DNA of 64,000 nt, from assembly GCF_018873765.1 (NCBI RefSeq), contig NC_057926.1:54511378-54575377 (forward strand), read 5' to 3'. Origin of the DNA: Telopea speciosissima (lineage: Eukaryota; Streptophyta; Magnoliopsida; Proteales; Proteaceae). The stretch's first letter is position 1. Every line of letters starts with the position of its first letter. The notes under the pieces are model-generated. The model did not search any database, was not told the DNA's origin, and worked only from the letters and a program-made list of their open reading frames with translations. Made by a program: the position numbers and the translations under genes. Of the stretch, positions 11,186-21,329 are shown in pieces.

Positions 11186-11202
11186 TGAGTGTGTGTGTGT
11201 CT
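11151..11202. repeat. TA/GA/GT compound microsatellite
   Basis: TATATATA followed by GA and GT dinucleotide runs. It occupies the point where unit B lacks the 6058-6447 block of unit A, so it probably marks the deletion or insertion breakpoint. Confidence 0.85.
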
Positions 11203-11689
11203 CAGTACATCACTATAGTAAGTAATTCCTTTAAACTTGTTTTACCATAACTTCTCTTATCTCTATTGATTCTCAAAAGCTTCTGCATTATTGAATTTCT
11301 TAATTACTTTTCATAAATTGTTTGGTTGATTTAATTTGCATTCCTGAGCTTATACAAGTAATCATTTTACTATACAAGGTAGAACAACTATTTTATATTT
11401 TAAAATATGAAGAATACTTTTTGATTAGAAGAGTCCTTTTGTGCAATGTTAACTACTGTGAATTAAATGTTTTTTTGTGGTATTTGTTTTGTAATACTTG
11501 TTTGAATTCCATGGTCTCTGCCTACCTATTTCTTTTGGATTACTATTTATATCTTGCAACAATTTCTAAAATTTTTGCAATGATCAAACATCTTCCTACT
11601 GCTTATTGAAAGTTCCAATTGGAATTATAGTTTTTGGGACACTGTAAAATGTTAATTTTTGTTTCTATTATTCATCAGAATGATAATTG

Positions 11690-11880
11690 ACTATCCAAAC
11701 CCATTATCATAAACCGAAGCCGATATGAAACCAATCATAAATCAAAACCGACACAAAATCAAACCGCACTGAAACCGAACAGTCCTTATTAGTTTGGTTT
11801 TAGTTTCCCTAAAGGTCACATTGAAATCGAAAAAAATCGACCTGAACCCAAACCAAACCGATCGGTTGACACCCTTAATT
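11690..11880. mobile_element. hAT-like MITE fragment
   Basis: Repeated AAACCGA-type phrases ending in CGGTTGACACCCTTA, which is the usual form of one end of plant hAT-derived MITEs (TAGGG-TGTCAA in reverse). The opposite end is not recognisable. Similar sequence occurs near 21,335, 22,500, 42,300 and 48,000. Confidence 0.45.
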
Positions 11881-12022
11881 ATTGGGTAGTGCCGAGTTTC
11901 TCCATGTTCTCCCCTTTTTGATTTCTCCTTCCTTATCTCCCTTCCCCTTTTCTTTTCTTGGCTTCCAAACATAGCCTAACACTATCTACTCGATGAATGA
12001 ATAGGTGAATAAGAGAGTGAAG

Positions 12023-12952
12023 ATGGGTCGTGCGAAAGTGAAGTTAGAACTGATTGCAACGGAAAGATCTCGTAACACCACTTTCCAGAAGAGAAAAAAG
12101 GGTCTAAAGAAGAAGACTTATGAGTTCTCCACGCTTTGTGGTGTTGATGCATGCTTGATCATCTTAGGGCCCAACCAAGGTGACCGTGTGGTCGAACCAG
12201 AGACTTGGCTAGAGAACCGTGAAGATGTCCTCAACATCATTGATCAATTTAGAAAGAACTGCACAGTTGGACCGGGGAAGCGACATGTAGACATCCCTGA
12301 TTTATTGGAAGACCAAACTAAGAAGGTTCGTTTCAAATTGGCCGAGTTGCGCCAATGGAAAGACAAAGATAAGTATCCTACATGGGACGACCGTATCAAC
12401 AATTTCTCTAAGGATCAACTCATGACCCTCGTTGCATCGTTGGATTCGAAGCTTGAACTTGTGAAGTTGATGATTGATCTCAATGAAATAAACCACAACC
12501 CCTTAGATGATGTCATAGGATTGATAGGATACTCTGTCCCACCAATGAATCAAAATCCTCCGCTTCTTCCTCCTCCTTATGTGGATTTTTCTAATACCAG
12601 TACAATGGATGACATACACATGCAGATGCAACATCACCACCGTTTGTCCATCGATTATGGCCATCTGATCAACGGTATGGATTTCGTGACCAACTGCTAT
12701 GGTGCATCTAATAGCATTATGCCTTATCATGTACCTTCGATGTCTAGTCAGATCTATTACAATCCCATGTTGCCAACTTGTAATGAGAAGGCCATCATGC
12801 TCAATAATACAGAAGGAGGGCCGGTGCCTTGCTACATCTCTCCAAACATGCAGCCAATGATGCATCCCTATTTTGCACCATCGATGCATCAGATCAATGA
12901 GTTTTCTGATTTGCAGGATTATCACCAGGTTCTGGATCATCATCAGCCATAG
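12023..12952 (+). CDS. Type I (M-type) MADS-box transcription factor, copy 3
   Basis: Intact single-exon frame of 309 residues. The ATG at 12,023 is chosen because the protein then opens MGRAKVKLEL like its two neighbours; the frame extends upstream only through non-ATG codons. The MADS domain (residues 1-60) is almost identical to copy 2, with STLCGVDACLII in place of STLCDVDACLII. The middle region (YPTWDDRINNF) and the Met/His/Asn/Pro-rich tail are clearly diverged, so this split is much older than that between copies 1 and 2. The tail holds an extra SPNMQPMMHPYF stretch and lacks the DDKRS ending. Same orientation and array as the others; M-type genes commonly expand by local duplication. 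Role in reproductive tissue is expected from the family, not shown here. Confidence 0.9.
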   Translation: MGRAKVKLELIATERSRNTTFQKRKKGLKKKTYEFSTLCGVDACLIILGPNQGDRVVEPETWLENREDVLNIIDQFRKNCTVGPGKRHVDIPDLLEDQTKKVRFKLAELRQWKDKDKYPTWDDRINNFSKDQLMTLVASLDSKLELVKLMIDLNEINHNPLDDVIGLIGYSVPPMNQNPPLLPPPYVDFSNTSTMDDIHMQMQHHHRLSIDYGHLINGMDFVTNCYGASNSIMPYHVPSMSSQIYYNPMLPTCNEKAIMLNNTEGGPVPCYISPNMQPMMHPYFAPSMHQINEFSDLQDYHQVLDHHQP

Positions 12953-13133
12953 GTTCTTTGGAAGTAGATTTTTAGTTTATATATTTAATTTCTACAGCTT
13001 TAACTATTCCAAATTTGTCTTTTATTATGTCTTTTTTTTTGGAGATGATTAATGGTCAGATGAGTTTAATGCAAATACCCATATGGATATTATTTATGAT
13101 TTGATTGAAGAATATATGGTTATTATTATTTAA

Positions 13134-13269
13134 AGGAGAATGTTCTCTGTGCTGCAGCGTAGGCTGTGCCCAAGCACATGGGCCTGCCACTCAAGAGATA
13201 GGGTGAACATTGTGCCCACCCCCATGTGCATGGGCGCAGTTTGCACTGCGACACAGAGAACAACGCCCC
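13134..13269. mobile_element. Mutator-like MITE with 9-bp target duplication
   Basis: A 136-bp element. Its ends read as inverted repeats (left TGTTCTCTGTG at 13,141, right CACAGAGAACA ending 13,262). The 9-bp ATTATTTAA occurs directly on each side (13,125-13,133 and 13,270-13,278). A 9-bp duplication is characteristic of Mutator-type transposition. The interior contains GCACATGGGCCTGCC and its mirror CCCATGTGCATGGGC. A relative lies at 14,453. Confidence 0.75.
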
Positions 13270-13279
13270 ATTATTTAAT

Positions 13280-14187
13280 TTTTTTAATTATGCTTCTTTT
13301 ACTCTGCAAAAAATTAAAGGAAATCCCTACAATAAGTGATGTAATCAGATATGAAAAAAGACAACTAAACACATGCTTGCACTGGAATAGAATAAGATAT
13401 ATAATAATTGACCTCCTACTACCCCCACAAAACCATATCAAAATATATTTTTTTGGTAAAAGGCCACAAAGCCATATCTGAAGTCTTGAGTTAAGTGGAT
13501 AGAGATTAGGGCTTCCAAGTAAGAGGAAATACAGCCTATACAGGAGGCACTGTGCTTCTAAGTCTCTCCAACCATGTGAGGGTTTGTTTTGGTTATCTGT
13601 GAAACATGCTTTATACTGGTCCAATGAGGGTTGTTCATGACAAGGAAATGTGAAAGGAATTTGAGAAGCTGGAGGGTAAGGAGGACTAAGGAATTGAAAG
13701 ATAAGACACTCTAAGGGTGGGGGGGACATCATGATGACCTCATGATATCAGGCTGGGACTGTGGGCCCTGTCTAACTACGTTTAGGTGTTGTCAATTTTT
13801 GTTGCAGACCCTCCTGACCCTTCTCCAGTTCTCCTTCCTCTGTCAAATCCCTTCTCCCTCCAGCCAAATCACATTCCTCATTCTCTTATATTTTATTCTT
13901 TTTTATTCATGTGGGACCGCTTCTGTTAAAACTCCCAAATGAGGCAACCCTAATATCAAAGACAAGGCTCATCTTTGGGTTTTTTTTGGGTTTGGGGAGG
14001 GGGGTGTGATAACAATGATAATGTATTTGAAACTAGGATGTGTCAAAACGTGATCTGATTGGATGGCTCACATGGGCCATGGCTATGACCTCTAGCCATA
14101 ACCCAGACCTCCAAGGTATTTGCAACTACATGCTGCAGGATGAATTTTGGAATGACACATCAATGTCAATAAGAACCGACCGATCCC
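13280..14187. other. Intergenic, no gene recognised
   Basis: One long minus-strand frame (13,271-13,732) runs partly through the MITE and flank. It has no recognisable domain or gene-like composition, so I do not call it. A G-run and a T-run lie at about 13,980-14,006. Confidence 0.5.
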
Positions 14188-14506
14188 TCTGGAACCAAGC
14201 AAGCATTTCATGCCTATCCAGCTTGGGGAAAAGTGTTTGATTTGATTTCTACTTATTTTTATCTTATTTTTATGGGTTGATGTTGTCTGTCTTTATTGAA
14301 AAAAAAAATAAATAAATTCCTATGCGGCAACGCAACCTACGTCCAAACACATGGGTCTATCATTCAAGCCTCTGGAAGGAAGCAAGCATTTCATGCCTAC
14401 CCAGCTTGGGGAAAAATGTATGATTTGATTTCTACTTATCTTTATAGGCTGATGTTCTCTGTTTCGTAGCGTAGCCTATGTCTAGACACATGGGTCTGTC
14501 ATTCAG
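14188..14506 (+). repeat. Tandem duplication of about 135-180 bp
   Basis: Unit 1 (14,188-14,370) and unit 2 (14,371-14,506) both run from TCTGGAA..AAGCAAGCATTTC through CAGCTTGGGGAAAA and TTTGATTTGATTTCTACTTA to ACACATGGGTCT and TCATTCA. Unit 1 carries an A-rich insertion near 14,298-14,315. Both units end inside the MITE family described at 13,134. Confidence 0.8.
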
Positions 14507-14576
14507 AAGGGTAGAGTGGTCATTTTGCCCCACCCCATATGTCTGGGCACAGTTTGCACCTCCAGCGCAGAGAACA
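14453..14576. mobile_element. Second copy of the 13,134-type MITE
   Basis: Ends TGTTCTCTGT and CAGAGAACA mirror each other. The interior AGACACATGGGTCTG and CATATGTCTGGGCAC parallels the copy at 13,134-13,269. It starts inside unit 2 of the tandem duplication at 14,188-14,506. Confidence 0.7.
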
Positions 14577-14848
14577 TTTTATGTGGGTATTGGGTATCAT
14601 TTTAAGCCTTATTTTTGGAAAATATATATATATCGATATAGGTTTAAATAAAAATTACGAAATAGGTTAAGATCTCTTTCTATTTCTTGGACAGAAATTA
14701 GTTTTACTTATTCTGTGCTTATAATCGTCATGAGCATATATATGTTCAACTAGTTTAAACTATGAATAAAATAGAGAAGGTGTTTTTCCTCTTAATTCCG
14801 GTGCACTTGCCCAGTGCAGTTGACTGTGCATCGGATAGTGCACCACAC

Positions 14849-14898
14849 TTGAGAGGATAAAATCTACTCTCAAGTGGTATGGTGCATCGGATTTGAGA
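14849..14898. repeat. Short palindrome
   Basis: GTGCACCACACTTGAGAG pairs with CTCTCAAGTGGTATGGTGCA across a spacer of about 12 bases. A further GTGCACTTG-type phrase lies at 14,800, so it may be part of a larger foldback element. Confidence 0.55.
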
Positions 14899-15002
14899 GG
14901 ACAAAAATTCATGTTTTTTGCTTGTTAGTGAAACTTATGCCGGCAGATGAGAGCCAATCAACGTCTCCTATTAGTTCAATAAATAGGGAATAGAGAGGTC
15001 AT

Positions 15003-15005
15003 TTT

Positions 15006-15039
<34 letters not shown>

Positions 15040-15240
15040 CTAGCAAAGGCTACACCTTCGAACAAGAAACATTTTTGCATAAAATAATCATTAATTCATC
15101 AATTTTAGAAAGAAACACAGCCCAATTGTGATAATGGATGGAAGGGGGAAGGGATTTGCCTCTACAAACACATTCAGACCTTGCTGGAAAACTTATCCAT
15201 CGCGTAAAAATTGACTCTCTCTCTCTCTCTCTCCCCAAGT
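15003..15240. repeat. GA and CT microsatellites
   Basis: A GA run at about 15,009-15,036 and a CT run at about 15,213-15,232, on either side of sequence with no recognised gene. Confidence 0.8.
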
Positions 15241-15926
15241 TTGATGATACTCTCTATGTAAATCCACCAAATCTCTATGTTCTCTTTTTCTCATTTTCTA
15301 GGGAAAGGAAACAAATCTCTCCACCTCCATTTCTTCCCTCTCCTTTCAACCCTAAAATCAGCGATAGAGGAACGGTTTAGAGGCATTTCACAATCCCTAC
15401 TAAAATCTTTAGAGACATTTCATAAATGTCACTAAAAATCATGCTTCTATTGATTTGTAACATGATACATACACGCGTTTATGCGACATTAGTAAAAAAC
15501 ATCCCTAAAGATCGGATTCCGGGTTTGTGATTTTATTCCAGGCTTACCCTAGGCATGCATATAGGCTGAAGTCATCCCAACCCAAAAAAATGTCATCTTT
15601 CTGGGAAATTATGTGGCATAGTTTGCTGGCTAACTGCACCTAGATTTTATTAAGAAGAAGACATGGGTCATCAGGACAACATGAACCGTCCGATCTCTAA
15701 AGCTGATGGACTATCCCTTGTAGGGAAATATATAGTACATAGTCCTTTCCAAGATTCTTCTTTGTGGGTGTCAAATTGTCACTAGAAAGTCATCTGAAAC
15801 TTCAAGAGAGTGGTGGTCTCTTTGTTACCTTTTCTCTCTCAAAGTCTCAAGTCTCAAAATGTCTGATTTTATTATTAAGAGGACAGAAGGCAAAAAAAGG
15901 AAAGAGAGAAGTTGAAGAAAGAAAAA

Positions 15927-16040
15927 ATGGTGGGAATTGAAACAGAAACAGATCTAGAGAAGATGAGAATTGGGTGGTTCAGATTGCCAAGAACCGACCG
16001 TAATCTTATGAGATCTTGGTGTTTCAGTGTCCAGCATTAA
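15927..16040 (+). CDS. Candidate small ORF in a transcript-like stretch (37 codons)
   Basis: An ATG at 15,927 opens a 37-codon frame (MVGIETETDLEKMRIGWFRL at the start, ending CFSVQH). Upstream lie TATATA-type sequence near 15,729 and a long CT-rich leader-like stretch. Downstream is a CAACAACATCAGCTCAGCTC region with an AGT run (16,150-16,170). No family recognised. It could be the edge of an unrecognised gene or chance. Confidence 0.15.
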   Translation: MVGIETETDLEKMRIGWFRLPRTDRNLMRSWCFSVQH

Positions 16041-16730
16041 TTGCTGCGGAAAAAGGTTGGTCGGGCTTGTTTCGTCGGCTCCTCAGCTCCACTCTTCTGT
16101 CCTAATAAGACAACAACATCAGCTCAGCTCCCTCAAACATCTTCTTCCAGTAGTAGTAGTAGTAGTAGTACCACTCAGCCTTAACAAAGACTCAACCTTT
16201 GATCCATCCCAACCACCAAACCCTAACAAAGGCAATACCCATCAGTATTTCTCTTAATTCCCCTCTTCCCTCTACACTATTTCTTTTTCTTCTTTCTCAT
16301 TGGTGATTTTTTCAAGAACCAAAAGCTGCATTTTAAGTGAATCTTGGTGAATGATCTCAGCATTTGATTTGATAATAAATTCTTTTGAATTACATACACA
16401 GACAAGTTATGCATGGGAATTGTAGTCAAGAAAAGTAAATTCTTTATGTCAAACCTCTAGAATTTAAACTTTAGACTTGGTTGAAGGTTGACATAAGGGT
16501 ACTTGGTGCTTATGATGATAAATATCTTCATCTACCACACACTAAAGTTGATTAGGTTGATTTTGGTACCTTCTTATCTGAAGTCATGATGTCTTGTGAA
16601 ATCTATTTTCCATGATTCAAAACACACATGTTCCCATTAATTAAAGTGATTGTTATGTACTTGGTGGACTAAATTTTTACTAGTTAGGTTATCCAAGCTC
16701 TTATCCTAACTATTTTAACTATTGAAATAA

Positions 16731-16912
16731 GGATCGAGTTGACTGAGTTTCCCTCCACCCACGGAGAATGGGATCCCATTCATCTAGGGGCAGGAGAGGG
16801 TGGGAATGGGCATCGGGAGAGCATTTTAGAACATATTAAAATCCTAGGAGGGGTTTGTGAACCCTAGGATGGTGGGTGAACCATCCTCTATAGGTGGTGG
16901 AAAACTTTGTCG
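16731..16912. mobile_element. Mutator-like MITE with perfect 10-bp target duplication
   Basis: The element begins GGATCGAGTT and ends AAAACTTTGTCG, which are inverted relative to each other when the adjoining CCTCCACC / GGTGGTGG is included. Directly flanking it is ATTGAAATAA on both sides (16,721-16,730 and 16,913-16,922), a perfect 10-bp duplication. A relative with a 9-bp duplication is at 61,981-62,116. No coding capacity. Confidence 0.85.
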
Positions 16913-17147
16913 ATTGAAATAATTTTGAGAATTATCCATGATCACTCTATAAAATAGGGGAAGAAAAAGAAAACAAAGAAGACTGCAGAGATTTGTTTGC
17001 ATGAGACTTCACCAATCTAGCTACCATCTTAATATCTTTAGTAGAGGAACCATATAATGTGGATTCTTGAATAGAGAAAAAGCAGTTTACTATACAAAGT
17101 ACAAACAATCAGTTAGAGAAGCTAGTCCATCAGCAAGACCAAAATTG

Positions 17148-17390
17148 GCCTTAAACAACAACAACTCAATCTATCTTAACTAAATGGGGTCGTCTACATG
17201 GATATCTTTAACCACCAATTAGCTAGTTTTATTTGAGGTCATACTTGATACAAAGTCTAAGCAGTACATGTATTGCCCTTGTCACTTTTAGCTCATTCAA
17301 TTTGAATCAAATCACTCCTCCATACTGGAGCATCTAAAGGCCTCCGTTGAACATGGTCATGCCACTTCAAACAACTTTATTGTAGCTTAT
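17148..17390 (-). mobile_element. RTE-type LINE 3' fragment
   Basis: On the plus strand it begins AACAACAACAACTCAATC and continues AAATGGGGTCGTCTACATGGAT, the reverse complement of the usual plant RTE LINE 3' end. It then has AAAGGCCTCCGTTGAACATGG, matching the better-preserved fragment at 26,100-26,345. The coding part is fully decayed. Confidence 0.65.
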
Positions 17391-17399
17391 CATGGATTT

Positions 17400-19000
17400 T
17401 AGAATCAAAATTGACCTTAAAATGCTTCCACACAACCCAATACCATCCAATTAGCATTGAATTCGAGGTGGATGCTACCCTTAACATATTCCTTTTGTCT
17501 TATCCTACAAACTTTTTTTAATAGAAAGTAAAAAAATATTTTAAAAATAATTTGAAAGTGACTTAGCATTATATCATTCATAAGAGTTGTCATTGCTTTA
17601 CCCACTTTTTGGGTACACTATGTGAAAGGGTAGGGTTTTACCCCGTTAAAAAAATTATCTAATACTAATGGGAGTAAACATGTGAAAGGCAGGGCTTACC
17701 TCTATATGTGTACTTAAAACTTGACTCATTTTAGTTGTCTCTTTGCCTTATACTCAAAGGTTCTTTAAATTAAAAATATTAAAAAGTATATTTCAAAAAT
17801 AATTTGAAAGCGACAACATTATTTCATTATCAAAAGAGTCGTGGCCATGTATATATTTTTAGTGTACATGTGAAATGACAACATTTACCTTGGTTGAAAA
17901 TTTTTGGGTGTACTAAAAGGGCAAAAATGTAAGGTTATAAATTATTTGACACCTTGACAAGTGTCACTTAGAAAATCCCAAATACTAAAGGGCCAAAAAA
18001 AAAAAAAAAAGTTTAGAATTTCCTTTACACCAACTATGGCTACCACGGGATTTTCCCATTAAGGTTTGAACTACTACTGATCATCACTGATTAAGCGTGT
18101 AGTTTTGTTCTGGTTCACAAATAATATATAAAAAAGGACAGAACAAACCTAGTGGTAGGCTTCCAGTTGGAACTAGAAATAGAAGTTGAAGATTTTTTTA
18201 TTTGTTAATCCCTAATATTCTTCTTTTATCCTTCTCTTATATGATTTGGTGTTGATGTTTTCTATGCACTCTGACATCTCTCCCTGAATCCAGACTTGAA
18301 TGCTCAAAGTGAATAAATATAAGAGTTAATTCCTTTATGATGTTAAAAGACCTTTAAAATTAATTTCATTTAGAGCTTCCAAGCAGAATTTACACTTCAT
18401 GAAAACTACCATATATTGATTGAGCTTTGTTCCTATATTTTATAAGAATGTCTTGTTTTAGTTTCTTTTCTTAGGTTTATTATGTTTATTGTGCAATTAT
18501 TATCAGTTTCCCAAGTTTGTTCATTGTCCCCTTAGAATAACCTCTCCATAAGAGGAATGTCAATTTTAAAAACATCTGTTTTCCATATATGTAAAGGAAT
18601 GCAACATATGTCTTCAACCCAAATTATAAGTTATTTCACCATCGATCAAACTCTTTCACTTCTGATTCATATTTCACATTCAAATACCTCAATTGATGAA
18701 CCCAAAGTCTCCATCACCACTCTCTCTGAAACTACTATAATAGGGGCATAAGAGATAGATAGGTAGACCTGTCAAGTTTCAACATTGAAACCTGTAATAT
18801 TTACTTTCATGAAGCTCTTCATTGATTTTAAGCAACATAGTGGAAGTACAGTTTAAGGAAACCTTCTTCATACCCACCTCACTAAATACCTAACATCCAC
18901 CAACCTCTGCAATTCACAACAAGAACAGTAAAAGTTTCCAATAACAACAAAATCTAAACATCTTAATTCTCACATACATTATGACAAATGGGTAAGCTAC
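17400..19000. other. Intergenic DNA between the LINE fragment and WOX1
   Basis: A+T-rich. Two loosely repeated blocks are visible at about 17,500-17,650 and 17,755-17,890 (AAATATTTTAAAAATAATTTGAAAG-like phrase and a GTGTACATGTGAAA-like phrase). No gene recognised. The segment 18,557-18,751 is open but has no recognisable domain. Confidence 0.5.
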
Positions 19001-19014
19001 TCAGTTATTCTCCT

Positions 19015-20508
19015 TCAGTTCTTCATAGGAAGGAACTCAAAAAACTGGTATGGAGTGAAGTCTCTATTCATTGATTGAATACTCAGCTTGGTCTCCTTCT
19101 TTGCATCATCACCACAAGGGAAGAGCTGAAGCGTGTTAGAATCTCCACATTCCTCATTGTCTTCCTGAAGACTCTCTTTGGTTATGAGATGTGGGTTTAT
19201 TGTTGTTATTGGTTCTGTATAAGATCTGGTTATGGTGTTTGTGAGATGGGTAGGAGGAGGAGAACAAGATAAATGCATCATCTGCCACGTGGCATGGGTT
19301 TCTGCAGAGCTTGGCCTCTGCTGTAATTCTCCCTCCTCAAACTGAATCCATACATCTGCTCTACTTTCTGCTACGGCTGCTCTTTGCATTGAAACAGATT
19401 CCTGGAAAAGAAGAAAAATAAATAAAGAAGTAAAGAAGGAAGAGTGAATTAACACAAGGCACAAAAGCCCAAAGCAACTGCTCAGTTTCATAACAACAGG
19501 CCCGACAGAAAGGAAGGAGTGCAGCTTTTAAGCCCTTTTAGTTTCCCAACATACAAAGCTTTTGTTACTCTTATGTGTTCCTTCCTTTTCATGATTTCAT
19601 ATAAGCCTCCTTATGAACTTTAGTCAGTCTTTACATTAGCTCTCATATAAAGTATAATTACTTCTAATCATTGCTTTTAGATGTTTTTTCTTAGCTAAAA
19701 GTGTTTGACAATGGAGATGTATAGAAGACCTCTGCAAATGTACTGCAGTTTGTAGGGAGAACCCAGTTCCTGTTCTGTTCTACTTCAAAGCCTGATCCTG
19801 CACAAGAAGAGAAAAAACAAAAAATACCCATTAAGGTTTGCATCAAAGCACAAATTAAACAAACCAAGCAAACCCTCAGAGGGAATTAGGGTATAAGCGA
19901 AACCCTAGTAAGAATTTTTTTTGGGGAGATTATAACATTTATGAGTACCTGAATCTTTCTTTTCCAAGCTTTCAATGTCGTGTTGTTCTTGTTGCTGATC
20001 AATAGCAGAGGCAGATTCCAAACGACGACGACGTTTCTGTCGTTCTCTAGCCTTATGATTTTGAAACCAGTAGAATACATTCTTGCCTTCAATTTTACCA
20101 AATCGACGAAGCTGTGCAGTGATTTGCTGGATTTGCTCAGCTGTGGGTGTGCGAGTACCACGTCGATACAACTCCTCTAAGGCCCTTAACTGCTCAGGTG
20201 TGGGGTTCCATCGTGTGCTAACCGCAGGTTGTGTTATTAACTCTCGCTTGCTTTGCTCTGTAATGGATGCTACAACACAATTTTATTATTAGAAACATAA
20301 TCAAGAATCAAGAACCCAGGTTGAGAAAAAAAAAATGGGAAAAAAAATTACCTAAATATGGTAAGAGATCAGAGCCATGGATATGATTAAGGCATGGATG
20401 AGTAGTATTAGAAGAAGGCCTTGGCATGAGAGGACGAAGTCTCCTGCCGTTTAAGGAGTCAGACATGTTGAATCCATTACTACCATCAGTGCAACCCATC
20501 ATCCACAT
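19015..20508 (-). CDS. WOX1: WOX1-type WUSCHEL-related homeobox transcription factor
   Basis: Four exons on the minus strand: 20,508-20,352, 20,269-19,949, 19,797-19,730 and 19,401-19,015, total 933 bp, 310 residues; phases agree at every junction. The N-terminus MWMMGCTDG...[10 protein letters not shown] is the WOX1 signature. The homeodomain spans about residues 71-136 ([33 protein letters not shown]). Residues 272-277, TLQLFP, are the WUS box. The protein ends [11 protein letters not shown], the C-terminal motif of the WOX1/STF/MAEWEST/LAM1 group. In that group the protein acts in the nucleus, mainly as a repressor, to drive leaf-blade and petal outgrowth along the adaxial-abaxial boundary. 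The exon 3 donor (GAG|GTCTTC) is weak, but the resulting junction AE|ESVSMQR fits the family. A TATA-like box lies about 205 bp upstream. Confidence 0.93.
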
Positions 20509-20710
20509 TGTAGTGTGAGTGTTGTAATGGGTTCAGTGTAGTTGACTGAAAAAGAGGGTAGTTGAGATGCGGAGGGAATGAAACAATTAGGGAGAGAAGG
20601 TGTCTAGAGTTGCAGACATGGAGAAGGAACAAGGAGAGGGAGAAGGATAGGGAGATGGATTGTGATTTAAAAAGAAGAAAGTGAAGGAAAGGAGAAGAGG
20701 TTGACTGGGT

Positions 20711-20717
20711 TATATAG
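20711..20717 (-). promoter_or_regulatory. Candidate TATA box of the WOX1 gene
   Basis: On the minus strand the sequence reads TTCTATATAACCC, about 205 bp before the ATG. The predicted leader would start near 20,683 and is strongly pyrimidine-rich (CT/CCT tracts 20,530-20,690), a common plant core-promoter and leader property. Confidence 0.45.
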
Positions 20718-20995
20718 AAGGAAGGAGAGATAGGAGAGATACTTAGAGAATGGAGAGAATAATAAAGAGTTAGAAGAGAGAGAGAGGGAGGGGGGTAAAG
20801 GGCAGACAAAGAAAAGGGTAAGGGAGAAAAGAAAAGCACAGGCAAGATGGAAGCGTGGAATTCTGGGAGTTATCGGGAGGTGCGAATAATAGCGACGTGA
20901 CGATTATGAGGTTTATAATCAGCCTCCTCAACCCTTACCCCCTCATTTATTGCCCCCCCTTGACTGGTGCCTTTCATCCTTCTTCTTAATCCAAA

Positions 20996-21002
<7 letters not shown>

Positions 21003-21028
<26 letters not shown>
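21003..21028. repeat. CT microsatellite
   Basis: Uninterrupted CT dinucleotides about 500 bp upstream of the WOX1 start codon. Confidence 0.9.
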
Positions 21029-21035
<7 letters not shown>

Positions 21036-21329
21036 CCACGGATTGCTGCTTCTTTGCCTTCCTAATTTGTTTTTTAAGTAAGAGAGCAATTTTATTAGGG
21101 GTCACTATGGCGTGGTAAATCTCAGACTAAAGGACTACAAGAGGTAAGGAAATGGTGGGGGTGGGGGGGGGGTGTGGGGAGAAAGCCACCGGAATCAAGA
21201 CAGAAAAAAATAGAAACGCCTTTAGCTAAAAGATGGACCTCATGTACAACAGAACGAGAAACTAAAGCAAAGGAAGCATATGTAAAAGAATGAGATAAAA
21301 CTAAAACATCATCCCCCTAATCAAATAAT

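Larger units (their letters stand above)
6943..11681 (+). repeat. Tandem segmental duplication, unit B (carries MADS copy 2)
   Basis: Begins with the AGAAAGATGTTGG phrase shared with unit A and runs to ATTATTCATCAGAA at about 11,681, where unit A in turn gives way to unit B. It contains MADS copy 2, the two hairpins at 10204 and 10724, and a 3' flank that mirrors unit A. Relative to A it lacks the block at 6058-6447 and about 60 bp near 8970. After 11,681 the sequence is unlike unit A until MADS copy 3 starts. Confidence 0.9.

Noticed and set aside
12005-12022. Upstream extension of MADS copy 3
   Set aside because: The extra codons begin with GTG. All three copies share the MGRAKVKLEL start at 12,023.
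13271-13732. 153-codon minus-strand frame
   Set aside because: No recognisable domain, overlaps the edge of a MITE and has no promoter or splice context.
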